DNA of 38,305 nt from Bacteroidales bacterium (GTDB taxonomy: Bacteria; Bacteroidota; Bacteroidia; Bacteroidales; UBA932): the NCBI GenBank assembly GCA_024699055.1, contig JAILQG010000054.1, forward strand, positions 1 to 38,305, given 5' to 3'. The notes beneath the pieces are model-generated. The model ran no database searches and had not been told where the DNA came from. It saw only the letters and a program-made list of their open reading frames with translations. This document shows, piece by piece, positions 8,808 to 17,389 of this stretch. Positions within the stretch are counted from its first letter, which is position 1. The number at the start of each line of letters is the position of its first letter. The position numbers and the translations under genes were made by a program.

Positions 8808-10148
8808 TTACAGCTTTCTTACGGCTTCCTTGAATTTCTCACCGCGGTCTTCATAGTTGCGGAATAGGTCGAAACTGGCGCAGCAGGGGCTCAGGAGCAC
8901 CACGTCCCCGTCTTTCGCAAATGCTGCGGACGCCTTTACGGCCTCTTCCGCGGAACGGGTGTCGACCATGTTGCCGGCCCCCACTATGGACTCGAACGCC
9001 GCGTGTATCCTGGAATTGTCCACTCCGAGGCAGACGATAGCCTTGACCTTTTCGCGGACGAGGTCTGCGAGCTGGGAGTAGTCGTTGCCCTTGTCGGTTC
9101 CGCCCACTATCCATACGACCGGTCTGGTCTGGGCATCGAGGGCGTACCATGCGGAATCCACGTTAGTGGCCTTGGAGTCATTTATGTATAGCACGCCGCC
9201 CACGCTCAGTACGGGCTCCAGACGGTGTTCTATTGCGGTGAAGGTCTTGAGGCTCTCGCGGATGACGGTGTCGTCGATACCGGATGCCTTGGCTGCGAGC
9301 GCAGCGGCCATCGAGTTGTATACGTTGTGCTTTCCGCCCAGCGCAAGCTCCTTCAGATAAATGGCGCTCTCGCTTTCCTCGTAACGGAGGATGATCCTGT
9401 CGTCACGCAGGAAGGCGCCCTGCGGGACTTCGGTCTTCTGCGTGAATGGGAGAGCCTTGGCCTTGAGCACGATTTTGTCGAGATGGGCTATGGTAATGGC
9501 ATCGTCGCTGTCGAAGATGAAACAGTCCTCGGGACGCAGGTTGCGGGTAATGCGGAACTTGGCCTTGACATAGTTCTCAAGCTTGTAGTCGTAGCGGTCC
9601 AGATGGTCGGGAGTGATATTGGTGATGACCGCGATGTCGGGCCTGAAATCGTAGCAGTTGTCAAGCTGGAAAGAACTGATTTCCAGCACGTAATAGTCGT
9701 GCTTTTCGGTGGCTACCTGAAATGCGTAGCTCTTTCCTATGTTGCCTCCGAGGCCGACGTTCAGTCCGGCGTTCTGAAGGAGATAATAGATCAGGCTGGT
9801 GGTAGTGGTCTTGCCGTTGGAGCCGGTGATGCATATCTTCTTCGCACTGTCGTAACGGGCCGCGAATTCAATTTCAGATATGATGTGGGTGCCCTTGTCC
9901 TCGAGTTTCCGGATCATGGGGGCGGTGGCGGGGATGCCTGGGCTCTTGACCACCTCGTCTGCGTTCAATATCTTTTCGGGGGTATGGCCGCCCTGTTCGA
10001 ACGGAATGTCCCATTCCCGGAGCGTACGCTCATAATCTTCCTTTATCTTCCCGTTGTCGGAAAGAAACACGTCGAATCCCTTTACTTTTGCCAGCACTGC
10101 GGCCCCGATGCCGGATTCCGCACCGCCCAATACTACTAATCTGCTCAT
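8808..10148 (-). CDS. murD: UDP-N-acetylmuramoylalanine--D-glutamate ligase
   Basis: Adds D-Glu to UDP-MurNAc-L-Ala. The 446-residue protein carries the N-terminal loop VLGGAESGIGAA, the ATP loop GSNGKTTTTSL (about 109-119), the central motif NITPDHLDRY and the C-terminal INDSKATN, which is typical of MurD. AlaGlySer substitutions at the first loop (AESGIG) are common in the family. Its ATG shares one base with the mraY stop (TAATG), and ftsW follows after four bases. Confidence 0.97.
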   Translation of the reverse strand: MSRLVVLGGAESGIGAAVLAKVKGFDVFLSDNGKIKEDYERTLREWDIPFEQGGHTPEKILNADEVVKSPGIPATAPMIRKLEDKGTHIISEIEFAARYDSAKKICITGSNGKTTTTSLIYYLLQNAGLNVGLGGNIGKSYAFQVATEKHDYYVLEISSFQLDNCYDFRPDIAVITNITPDHLDRYDYKLENYVKAKFRITRNLRPEDCFIFDSDDAITIAHLDKIVLKAKALPFTQKTEVPQGAFLRDDRIILRYEESESAIYLKELALGGKHNVYNSMAAALAAKASGIDDTVIRESLKTFTAIEHRLEPVLSVGGVLYINDSKATNVDSAWYALDAQTRPVVWIVGGTDKGNDYSQLADLVREKVKAIVCLGVDNSRIHAAFESIVGAGNMVDTRSAEEAVKASAAFAKDGDVVLLSPCCASFDLFRNYEDRGEKFKEAVRKL

Positions 10149-11308
10149 TATCTAATCTTTAACAAGGCCATGGTACTAACGGCCAGAATAATTCCTATAA
10201 TCCAAAAACGGGTGACTATGCGCGGTTCGGGCATTCCCTGCTTCTGGTAGTGATGATGGAGGGGTGACATGAGGAACACCCTGCGGCCCTCTCCGTATTT
10301 TTTCTTGGTATATTTGAAATATGTGCGCTGTATGATCACGCTGAGGCTTTCCATCAGGAAGATGCCGCACAGCAGGGGGAGGAGCAGCTCCTTCCGGAGC
10401 AGGACGGCCGTGACACCGATGACTCCGCCTATGGTGAGGCTGCCGGTATCACCCATGAACACCTGTGCCGGGAATGTGTTGTACCACAGGAAGCCCACCA
10501 GCGAACCGACGAATGCCGCCATGTAGATGGCCACTTCGCCGCTTCCGGGCAGATACATTATGTTGAGGTAGCGCGAATCCAGGGCATCGCCTCCCAGCCA
10601 TGCCATCACGCCGAGCGCCACGCCCACGATGGCCGAAGTGCCCGATGCGAGGCCGTCAAGCCCGTCGGTGAGATTAGTACCGTTGGAGCATGCGAGGATC
10701 ACGAAAATGATCATGAGCATGTAGATGCCCCAGGAAGTGTAGACCCCGAGCTGGTTCTTGAAGGGGGAGAGCCAGGAATAATCGAATTCATGGGCCTTCA
10801 CGAAGGGAATGGTCGTGACCAGTTTCTTGGGCATGCCGTTCCATATCTCAGGGGAGAAGCACACGATGAGGGCGATCGTGAGGGCGAGTGCGAACTGGAG
10901 GATCAGCTTCCACCTGGCGCTCATGCCCTCCTTGTTGTGCTTGTATACTTTGATATAGTCGTCGGTAAAGCCTATGGCGCCGCACCATAAAGTGGTGATT
11001 ATCAATAGAATGGTATAGATGCTGTCGAGCCTGCATACGAGCAGGGCGCTTACCACCATCGAAAGGATGATGATGATGCCTCCCATGGTGGGAGTGCCTT
11101 TCTTCTGCATCTGCCCTTCCAAGCCCAGGTCGCGGATTTCCTCTCCGATCTGGTGTTTGCGGAGCATGTCGATGATCTTCTTGCCGATAAAAAAGGCGAT
11201 CAGCATGCTTATGACTGCGGCGAGCATGGCTCTGAAGGACAGATATCCGAAGAGCCTCATGCCCGGAACGCTCAGGCTGTCAAGCCATTTTGCAAGGTGG
11301 TACAGCAT
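10148..11308 (-). CDS. mraY: Phospho-N-acetylmuramoyl-pentapeptide transferase
   Basis: Integral membrane enzyme that moves phospho-MurNAc-pentapeptide onto undecaprenyl phosphate to form lipid I. The 386 residues hold about ten membrane helices. Key motifs are TDDYIK with the paired catalytic Asp, NLTDGLDGLASG, FMGDTGSLTIGG and PLHHHYQKQG. It is about 25 residues longer than E. coli MraY; the extra appears to sit in a cytoplasmic loop around the AHEFDYSW region. It shares one base with both murE (TGATG) and murD. Confidence 0.97.
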   Translation of the reverse strand: MLYHLAKWLDSLSVPGMRLFGYLSFRAMLAAVISMLIAFFIGKKIIDMLRKHQIGEEIRDLGLEGQMQKKGTPTMGGIIIILSMVVSALLVCRLDSIYTILLIITTLWCGAIGFTDDYIKVYKHNKEGMSARWKLILQFALALTIALIVCFSPEIWNGMPKKLVTTIPFVKAHEFDYSWLSPFKNQLGVYTSWGIYMLMIIFVILACSNGTNLTDGLDGLASGTSAIVGVALGVMAWLGGDALDSRYLNIMYLPGSGEVAIYMAAFVGSLVGFLWYNTFPAQVFMGDTGSLTIGGVIGVTAVLLRKELLLPLLCGIFLMESLSVIIQRTYFKYTKKKYGEGRRVFLMSPLHHHYQKQGMPEPRIVTRFWIIGIILAVSTMALLKIR

Positions 11309-12708
11309 CAGTTCAAGGTTTTTAAGGTTTCGTTCACAATTTCCCGCTCGTCAAAATGGTTTTTGCGGGTTCCGATTATCTGGTATGTTTCATGCCCTTT
11401 CCCGGCGAGAAGTATCGTCGAGGAGTCGGGGGCGAGCTGCAGGGTGGTCCTGATGGCCTCCTCGCGGTTGGTAATCTTGATGACGTTCCGCTTGTCGGAG
11501 AACCCTTCCATTATCTCGGCGATGATGGCGTCGGGGTCTTCGGTGCGGGGGTTGTCGGATGTCACCACCACCTTGTCGGCAAGTTTGCCGGCAATTGCAG
11601 CCATCTCGGGGCGTTTCGTGCGGTCCCTGTCTCCTCCGCAGCCGAACAGGCATATGAGCGTACGTTCCGGAGAGACGTCCCTGAGGGTTTTGAGTACGTT
11701 TTCGAGCGCATCGGGGGTATGCGCATAGTCTATCACCACGGCGAGGTCGCGCGGACCTCGGATGACTTCAAGACGGCCCCGGGCCGATTCCAGTTTGCTG
11801 AGGGCAAGCAGGATCTCTTCCTTCGGAGTGCCGAGCACAATGGCTGTGGTGTAGAGGGCGAGGAGATTGGAGGCATTATGCCTGCCGACCAGCCGCACCC
11901 AGGTGTCGGTACCGTCGATCCGGAGCTGCATGCCCTCGAAGCTCTCTTCCATCACGCGGCAGCTGTGATCGGCGGAAACGCCTTTGCATGAATAACTTAT
12001 CACTTTTGCCGCGGTGTTCTGCACCATGACGGATGCATTCTTGTCGTCGGCGTTGACGACTGCGAAGGCGTCTTTGCGCAGACCGTCGAAGAGCAGCTTC
12101 TTACAGCGGAGGTATTCCGCGAAGGTCTTGTGATAGTCGAGATGGTCGTGGGTGAGGTTCGAGAAGATCCCGACCTTGAATTCCAGGCCGGCCACCCTTT
12201 CCTGTTCAAGGCCGATGGAGCTCACCTCCATGAAGCAATACTGGCATCCGGCCTCTACCATTTCCGACATGAGCGAATTGATGGTGATGGGGTCCGACGT
12301 GGTGTTGGCGGTTTCGCTGCGCACCGGGCCCACGTAATTGGCAATGGTGCTGAGCAGTCCGCACTCGTAGCCGAGGCTGCGGAACATATTGTAGAGGAGG
12401 GTGACGGTCGTGGTCTTGCCGTTGGTGCCGGTGATGCCCACGAGCTGGAGCTTGCCTGAGGGATGGCCGTAGAAATTGTCCGCGCACAGGGCCAGTGCCT
12501 TGCGGGATGCGTCCACTACCGCCGCCGCACCGGCCGCCAGGGCCGCATCGATATAGTCGTGTCCGTCGCTGCTGCAGCCGCTTACCGCAAGGAAGAGCGA
12601 CCCTTCGGTCACTTTGCGGGAATCGCTGTAGATGGCTCCGATTTCAGTATCGGGGCTGCCGTGCAGGATAGTGGCTCCTGTTCCTTTTATGATGTCGCTC
12701 AGTTTCAT
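11308..12708 (-). CDS. murE: UDP-MurNAc-L-Ala-D-Glu:meso-diaminopimelate ligase
   Basis: Adds the third residue of the stem peptide. The ATP loop is GTNGKTTTVTL and the family motif NLTHDHLDYH is present. The specificity motif in VVTSDNPRTEDP is DNPR, the meso-diaminopimelate form, so the cell wall is predicted to be mDAP type. The start is set at the ATG giving MKLSDIIKGTG (466 residues). It overlaps the ftsI stop in the form ATGA; the longer frame running back to 12801 lies in ftsI and is not conserved. No murF follows, so the final D-Ala-D-Ala ligation must be encoded elsewhere. Confidence 0.97.
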   Translation of the reverse strand: MKLSDIIKGTGATILHGSPDTEIGAIYSDSRKVTEGSLFLAVSGCSSDGHDYIDAALAAGAAAVVDASRKALALCADNFYGHPSGKLQLVGITGTNGKTTTVTLLYNMFRSLGYECGLLSTIANYVGPVRSETANTTSDPITINSLMSEMVEAGCQYCFMEVSSIGLEQERVAGLEFKVGIFSNLTHDHLDYHKTFAEYLRCKKLLFDGLRKDAFAVVNADDKNASVMVQNTAAKVISYSCKGVSADHSCRVMEESFEGMQLRIDGTDTWVRLVGRHNASNLLALYTTAIVLGTPKEEILLALSKLESARGRLEVIRGPRDLAVVIDYAHTPDALENVLKTLRDVSPERTLICLFGCGGDRDRTKRPEMAAIAGKLADKVVVTSDNPRTEDPDAIIAEIMEGFSDKRNVIKITNREEAIRTTLQLAPDSSTILLAGKGHETYQIIGTRKNHFDEREIVNETLKTLN

Positions 12709-14801
12709 TTCAGTTCCAGTTGTATGTTGCTCCCTTTCTTCGCTGTGGTGCCGGCTGCCGGAGTCTGCCTGATTACATGACCGCTGCCGCTGTAGCTGCA
12801 TTCGAACCCGGTGTTCTCCGCCAGGTAGAGGGCGTCCTTCAGTCCGAGGCCCTTGAGGGAGGGGACTACCGCCGTGGGCTCCCCGTCATCGGGCGTGAGC
12901 TCGTAGTTCGCGGGCATGTCCGGCACGGATCCGCTCTTGGCAAGCGAGGTCTCCCAGAAGGGCTGGGTGTCGTAGAGGCTGTTGACCACCTTGAGCACAG
13001 CCCTCGCGGGGATGCCGCCGCCCTGGTACTGGTGCCTCGTCGGCTTGGAATATACGCAGCAGATGATACTGTATTGCGGAGTTTCCGCCGGGAAGAACCC
13101 GACAAAGGTACCCTGGTATTTGCGGCGGCCGGACGCATCGGAATACTGCCCGTTCTCGAATGTGGCGAAGGAGGTTCCGGTCTTGCCAGCCACGGTGCAC
13201 TTGGCGTTCCTGAGCCTTTTGGCCGTACCTTCTTCAGTAACGGCTATCAGGGCGCGGGTTATGGTGTCGGCCGCGGCTCTCGAACAGATGCTCGCGTTGA
13301 GGATTCCGGGACCGCGCCTGTCGGTGACGGTTCCGTTCTTTTCTATGTCTTCCACCAGGTAGGGCTTCATCATCTTGCCCTTGTTGGCTATGCCGTTGTA
13401 GAAGGTGAGTATATGGAGCGGGGTTTCTTCGGTGGCGTATCCGAAGCCCACGCTGCCAAGGGTGGTGGCGTCGAGTTCCCGGTTCTTCGGCACCGACGGG
13501 ATGGTGGGGGTGAGCAGGCCGTCCAGGTCGAAGTCGAAGCTCTCTCCCAGGCCGAAGGAATAGATCTTTTCTATGAAATGGCGGGTGCGGTTGCGGTAGT
13601 TCGACACCGCCAGGGTGGACAGGACGTAGTTGCTGGAGATCTTGAAACCGTCGTAGATGCTGATTTCGCTGGTGCTGTGCTCCCTTTCCCAGTCGGGAAT
13701 ATGGATGTCCTGCTTCAGGGAAGTGCCTTTCACCCAGCCGTGGTTGGTGGGAATGGTCTCATCCAGGGTCTTCACATATCCGTCGTCGAGACAGCTCAGC
13801 AGGGTGACGGTCTTGAATACCGAACCGGGTTCGCACTTGCGGCCTATCGCGTGGTTGGTTATCTCCTCGAAGCGGTTGCCCCTTGAAGGATCGCGGGTGA
13901 GGTTCACCATGGCACGGATTGCGCCGGTTTTCACCTCCATGAGCACGAGGCAGGCGCCTTCGATGTCGTCGAGGGTGTCTATCTGCTCGCGCAGGGCCCT
14001 GTCCGCAAGGTCCTGGAAATCGATGTTGATGGTGGTGCGGAGGTCGCGTCCGTCCACGGCCCGCGCATAGGTGCTGTCGTAGTCGCGTACGCTGCCAAAG
14101 TCGGTCTGCCGCAGGCTCTCGGTGCCGTCGGTGCCATGCAGGAGGGCGTCGTATTTACCCTCAAGGCCGATGTGGGTGTTGGTCACCATGCTGCTGTTGT
14201 CGCGCACGAAGCCTATGGTCCTGCGGGCGAGCTGGCCGTAAGGATATTTGCGGATGTAATGCGATTCCACGATGAGGCCGCCCTTGTTGGGCCCCTCCCT
14301 GAACAGCGGCAGTTCCTTGATCCTGTCCAGGGTGGCGCGGTCCACCTTCTTCGCGATGAGCAGGTATTTTTTGTTCCTGGACCTGCCGTCCTTGATCATG
14401 GAATAGTATTGCTCGGCGGTTTTGTCCGGGACGATTTCGGCGAGGCCGTCGGAGAGACTCCTGGCCTTCAGGAGCCAGCTCTGCTCCCTGGCCTTCGCGG
14501 TGTCCCTGTCGGAAATCTTCGAGAATTCGGTCTTGCGGACCGTGCAGTCCATATGTATGTCATATACAGGATAGGACATGGCGAGGAGACGTCCGTTGCA
14601 GTCCACTATGCTTCCGCGTACGGGTTCCAGCCTGCGTGTCTGCCTTTTCGGAGTGAGCGCGGCGGCAATCTTGGGATTGGGACGGAACACTACCTGTATA
14701 TACACTATTTTCCCTATCACCAGCAGGGATGCCAGCAACAACATGGCGTACAGGATCGTCAGGAACACGCCTATTCTGTCTCTTTTCTTTCCTTCGCTCA
14801 T
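12705..14801 (-). CDS. ftsI: Septal penicillin-binding protein (FtsI/PBP3-like) with PASTA domain
   Basis: Class B transpeptidase that cross-links septal peptidoglycan with FtsW. The 698 residues run: short cytoplasmic N-terminus, one membrane helix at about 11-37, PBP dimerisation domain (starting near RRLEPVRGSIVD), and transpeptidase domain with SVFK (Ser327 nucleophile, Lys330), SSN (389-391) and KTG (540-542). A single PASTA-like domain covers about 643-698 (VPSLKGLGLKDAL). Starting at MSEGKKRDRI gives a four-base ATGA overlap with the ftsL-like gene. The frame stays open for 112 further codons upstream, but that part is an artefact lying over ftsL. Confidence 0.95.
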   Translation of the reverse strand: MSEGKKRDRIGVFLTILYAMLLLASLLVIGKIVYIQVVFRPNPKIAAALTPKRQTRRLEPVRGSIVDCNGRLLAMSYPVYDIHMDCTVRKTEFSKISDRDTAKAREQSWLLKARSLSDGLAEIVPDKTAEQYYSMIKDGRSRNKKYLLIAKKVDRATLDRIKELPLFREGPNKGGLIVESHYIRKYPYGQLARRTIGFVRDNSSMVTNTHIGLEGKYDALLHGTDGTESLRQTDFGSVRDYDSTYARAVDGRDLRTTINIDFQDLADRALREQIDTLDDIEGACLVLMEVKTGAIRAMVNLTRDPSRGNRFEEITNHAIGRKCEPGSVFKTVTLLSCLDDGYVKTLDETIPTNHGWVKGTSLKQDIHIPDWEREHSTSEISIYDGFKISSNYVLSTLAVSNYRNRTRHFIEKIYSFGLGESFDFDLDGLLTPTIPSVPKNRELDATTLGSVGFGYATEETPLHILTFYNGIANKGKMMKPYLVEDIEKNGTVTDRRGPGILNASICSRAAADTITRALIAVTEEGTAKRLRNAKCTVAGKTGTSFATFENGQYSDASGRRKYQGTFVGFFPAETPQYSIICCVYSKPTRHQYQGGGIPARAVLKVVNSLYDTQPFWETSLAKSGSVPDMPANYELTPDDGEPTAVVPSLKGLGLKDALYLAENTGFECSYSGSGHVIRQTPAAGTTAKKGSNIQLELK

Positions 14802-15163
14802 TTCTTCAGTACGATTGCAGGCTGCACGGGTTCCCCGACCTCCGACCCGGTTGCCTTGAGGCCGTCGGAAATTGCGCTGCGGCGGCTCTTTTCCGCGACT
14901 TCGTAAGTCTTGTCCAGGTAGGTGATCTGAAGTTGTTCTATCTTTTTCCTGTTTTCTTCCACCCTGTTGAGGGTTCCCTCGGTTCCGAGGCTGATGAGAA
15001 TCAGCATGGCCAGGAGGAAGAACACATATACTATATGGATGAAATACTTGTCCACATGGAGACGCAGGAGGAACTGCCCCCTGAGGATGGCCAGGAAGCT
15101 GTTCTTCAGGAAAGTGCCCAGGTCGGACAGTTTCCATTTTCTCAATGTGGTCTGCTCGCTCAT
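14798..15163 (-). CDS. ftsL: FtsL-like small divisome protein
   Basis: A 121-residue protein with a cytoplasmic N-terminus of about 38 residues, one hydrophobic helix (IHIVYVFFLLAMLILISLG, about 42-60) and a charged periplasmic stretch with heptad-like spacing (VEENRKKIEQLQITYLDK). This is the topology of FtsL, which pairs with FtsB and FtsQ to activate FtsWI. The sequence itself is not diagnostic; the name rests on topology and on its place between rsmH and ftsI, with four-base overlaps on both sides. The N-terminal part is longer than in E. coli FtsL, as is usual in Bacteroidota. Confidence 0.8.
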   Translation of the reverse strand: MSEQTTLRKWKLSDLGTFLKNSFLAILRGQFLLRLHVDKYFIHIVYVFFLLAMLILISLGTEGTLNRVEENRKKIEQLQITYLDKTYEVAEKSRRSAISDGLKATGSEVGEPVQPAIVLKK

Positions 15164-16062
15164 ATCTTTTCCGCTATTCTGAGTTTCGCGCTGCGCGCGC
15201 GGGTATTGTCCCCTATTTCGTCGTCGGCAGGTACGACTGGTTTGCGGGTCACCGCCTTGAACGGGGAAGCGCTCCTGCCGTAGATGTCTTTCTCCTCACG
15301 TCCTTCGACGTTCCCGGTTTTCATGAAGTTCTTTACCATCCTGTCTTCGAGGGAGTGGTAGGTGATGACTGCCAGCCTGCCGCCTTTCTTGAGGGAGGCG
15401 CAGGCGCCTTCGAGGAACTTTTCCAGGGAGCGCATCTCCCCGTTCACCTCGATCCTGAGGGCCTGGTAAACCTTTGCCAGGAACTTATGTGGAGCGAAAG
15501 ACGGCAGGGCCGCCGCAATTGCATTGTCCAGGTCTTCGGTTGTGAGGAGAGGAGCATTGTTGCGTGCCGCCACGATCATGGAGGCAAGCCTTCCTGATTC
15601 CTTCACCTCGCCGTAGAGTCTGAGAATTTTTTCCAACTCGTCTTGCGTATAAGAATTGACAATGTCAGCTGCGGTCCTGTGGCCCTGCACGTTCATTCGC
15701 ATGTCCAAAGGCGCATTGAAGCGGAAAGAGAAGCCCCTTTCCGCCGTGTCGAACTGATGCGACGACACTCCGAGGTCTGCCAGAATGCCGTCAAAGCCCT
15801 CCGGCCTGAGCAGGAGGGCATAATTATGGATAAAACGGAAGTTATTGTGGATGAATGTAAAACGCGGGTCCTTTGGGGCGTTGGCCTCAGCGTCGGCATC
15901 GCAGTCGAAAGCTATCAGACAACCTAAGGGGGAAAGGCGTCTCAAAATTTCTGCGCTGTGACCTCCGCCCCCAAAGGTGGCGTCGGCATAAGACCCTGCC
16001 GGGTTTATTACAATTCCATCTACACTTTCATGCAGCAGAACAGGTTTATGGTACACTGACAT
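15160..16062 (-). CDS. rsmH: 16S rRNA m4C1402 methyltransferase
   Basis: SAM-dependent methyltransferase (formerly MraW) that N4-methylates C1402 in the decoding centre. The 300-residue protein begins with HKPVLLHESVDGI. The SAM loop is ADATFGGGGHS, followed by DGILADLGVSSHQFD and the RGFSFRFNAPLDMRM motif; ISYHSLEDRMVK-type sequence (here ITYHSLEDRMVKNFM) lies near the C-terminus. It starts 11 bases after mraZ and overlaps the ftsL-like gene by four bases. Confidence 0.97.
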   Translation of the reverse strand: MSVYHKPVLLHESVDGIVINPAGSYADATFGGGGHSAEILRRLSPLGCLIAFDCDADAEANAPKDPRFTFIHNNFRFIHNYALLLRPEGFDGILADLGVSSHQFDTAERGFSFRFNAPLDMRMNVQGHRTAADIVNSYTQDELEKILRLYGEVKESGRLASMIVAARNNAPLLTTEDLDNAIAAALPSFAPHKFLAKVYQALRIEVNGEMRSLEKFLEGACASLKKGGRLAVITYHSLEDRMVKNFMKTGNVEGREEKDIYGRSASPFKAVTRKPVVPADDEIGDNTRARSAKLRIAEKI

Positions 16063-16073
16063 TCTGCACCCTC

Positions 16074-16520
16074 CTATCTTTTGGAGAGGCTTTTGGCAAT
16101 GGTTATGAACTTGTCCTGCGGAAGTCTGCTGTTCTCAAACTTTTCTTTCGCCCAGATTTCGATCATGAAGTCATTGCCCGAGAAAACTACCTCTTTGTCG
16201 GCACCAATTTCGTTCAGCAACTTGCGCGAAATGGCAATCCGGCCCAGTTTGGCATCGGGCAAAACAGCGTCCATCCTGTCGGTGAAGGTCCTCCAGAAAG
16301 CCTGGTCGTCGGGATCGAAGAAGTTCAGCTTTGACCGAACTTCACCGCTCCGGCGCTGCCATTCCTCCAGAGTATACACCTCCAGGCACGGGGAATAGAG
16401 ACTCTTCTTGATGACGAGTTCCATGTTCTCCGGTGGGAGCTGGGCCTTGAACGCCGACGGAAAGACGATTCTTCCCTTGTCGTCGATCTTGGCCGAATAT
16501 TCTCCGATGAACGAAACCAT
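16074..16520 (-). CDS. mraZ: Transcriptional regulator MraZ
   Basis: First gene of the dcw cluster and a likely autoregulator of it. The 148 residues contain two SpoVT/AbrB-like halves: FIGEYSAKIDDKGRIVFPSAF near the N-terminus and DAKLGRIAISRKLLNEIG in the second half. The start is set at MVSFIGEYS. An in-frame ATG five codons upstream would add only MRIRI and comes closer to the promoter. In other bacteria MraZ forms ring oligomers that bind short direct repeats in front of its own gene; candidate repeats are visible at 16558-16594. Confidence 0.95.
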   Translation of the reverse strand: MVSFIGEYSAKIDDKGRIVFPSAFKAQLPPENMELVIKKSLYSPCLEVYTLEEWQRRSGEVRSKLNFFDPDDQAFWRTFTDRMDAVLPDAKLGRIAISRKLLNEIGADKEVVFSGNDFMIEIWAKEKFENSRLPQDKFITIAKSLSKR

Positions 16521-16541
16521 AATTCTTATACGCAAGTGCTA

Positions 16542-16594
16542 CAAAGGTAAATAAAAATTTCCACTTTATTACATTTTGTTACAAATTTTTCCAC
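16542..16594 (-). promoter_or_regulatory. dcw cluster promoter and candidate MraZ boxes
   Basis: Read on the minus strand, TACCTTTG at 16549-16542 fits the Bacteroidetes -7 element TAnnTTTG and lies about 22 bases before the mraZ ATG. No clear TTTG was found 19-21 bases upstream. Two direct copies of GTGGAAA lie at 16564-16558 and 16594-16588, exactly 30 bases apart, in a very AT-rich stretch. Their AAAGTGG/TTGTGG context resembles MraZ boxes described elsewhere. Assignment to MraZ is inference. Confidence 0.5.
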
Positions 16595-16698
16595 AATTTT
16601 ATCAACAATCTTATTTTTTGCCTGTTGAAAAATGTTTTTCATATACGTTTTTTCTGTTTCAGAGGGGTCTCTGCCACGGTTTATCCCCATATTGCGGC

Positions 16699-17385
16699 AT
16701 GAAAATGAAAGACCTGTCCCTAGGGGAAAGACCGAGGGAAAAACTGCTGGAGAGAGGAGCAATTTCGCTGAGTGACGGTGAATTGCTGGCCATTCTGCTG
16801 AGAAGTGGAAGGCATGGGGAGAGTGTGCTCGCGATGGCGCAGAACCTGCTGCGGCGGGTAGACGGGAGTCTGCTACGCCTGTTCGGACTCAGCGTGGAAG
16901 AACTGATGAAGCAGCAGGGGATTGGGGCGGACAAGGCCTGCACCATCCATGCCGCCTGCGAGCTTGGCAGGCGTTTCATGCTGGCCGGAAAGACAGAGGA
17001 GAAGAAACCGGTGATGTCGGCGCGGATGATCTACGACATGATGCTCCCGCATCTCAAGGGTGCGGGGCATGAGGAAAGCTGGGCCTTGTTCCTCAACGCG
17101 GCCCGATATGTCATAGGAAAGGAAAAGCTGACGTCAGGCAGCGGAGATGCGACCACCTTCGATGTGCGCCGCATCGTCAAGCGCGCCATAGACAGGGGAG
17201 CGTACGCCGTTGTCTTGGTGCACAACCACCCGTCCGGCAATCCGAAACCCAGCCGGGCCGATATCGACAATACGAGGTTCCTCCACGATGCATGCGCACA
17301 GTTCGACATCATCCTGCTGGATCATGTCGTGCTGTGCGATGACTGTTTTTTCTCTTTCGAGGAAAACCGGACGTACAGGGGCTGA
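16699..17385 (+). CDS. radC: RadC/YeeS family JAB-domain protein
   Basis: A 228-residue protein with an N-terminal helix-hairpin-helix-like region (GIGADKACTIHAACELG) and a C-terminal MPN/JAB domain. The metal site HNHPSGNPKPSRADID is complete, with two His, Ser and Asp. The family was named for a DNA-repair phenotype that was later reassigned, so its real activity is unknown. The start at 16699 gives MKMKDLSLGERPREKLLERGA, matching the family's usual beginning; a longer frame upstream runs into the AT-rich control region. It is divergent from mraZ and ends four bases before the convergent carboxyltransferase gene. Confidence 0.93.
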   Translation: MKMKDLSLGERPREKLLERGAISLSDGELLAILLRSGRHGESVLAMAQNLLRRVDGSLLRLFGLSVEELMKQQGIGADKACTIHAACELGRRFMLAGKTEEKKPVMSARMIYDMMLPHLKGAGHEESWALFLNAARYVIGKEKLTSGSGDATTFDVRRIVKRAIDRGAYAVVLVHNHPSGNPKPSRADIDNTRFLHDACAQFDIILLDHVVLCDDCFFSFEENRTYRG

Positions 17386-17389
17386 AAGC

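Noticed and set aside
12802..15137. Long N-terminal extensions of murE and ftsI in open frame
   Set aside because: They lie over the neighbouring genes, are Pro/Arg/Gln-rich shadow translations, and the internal ATG sites give the conserved N-termini and four-base overlaps.
16556..16620. Replication origin in the AT-rich mraZ-radC interval
   Set aside because: Only two imperfect DnaA-box-like sites and none of the genes usual at an origin; kept only as a regulatory note.
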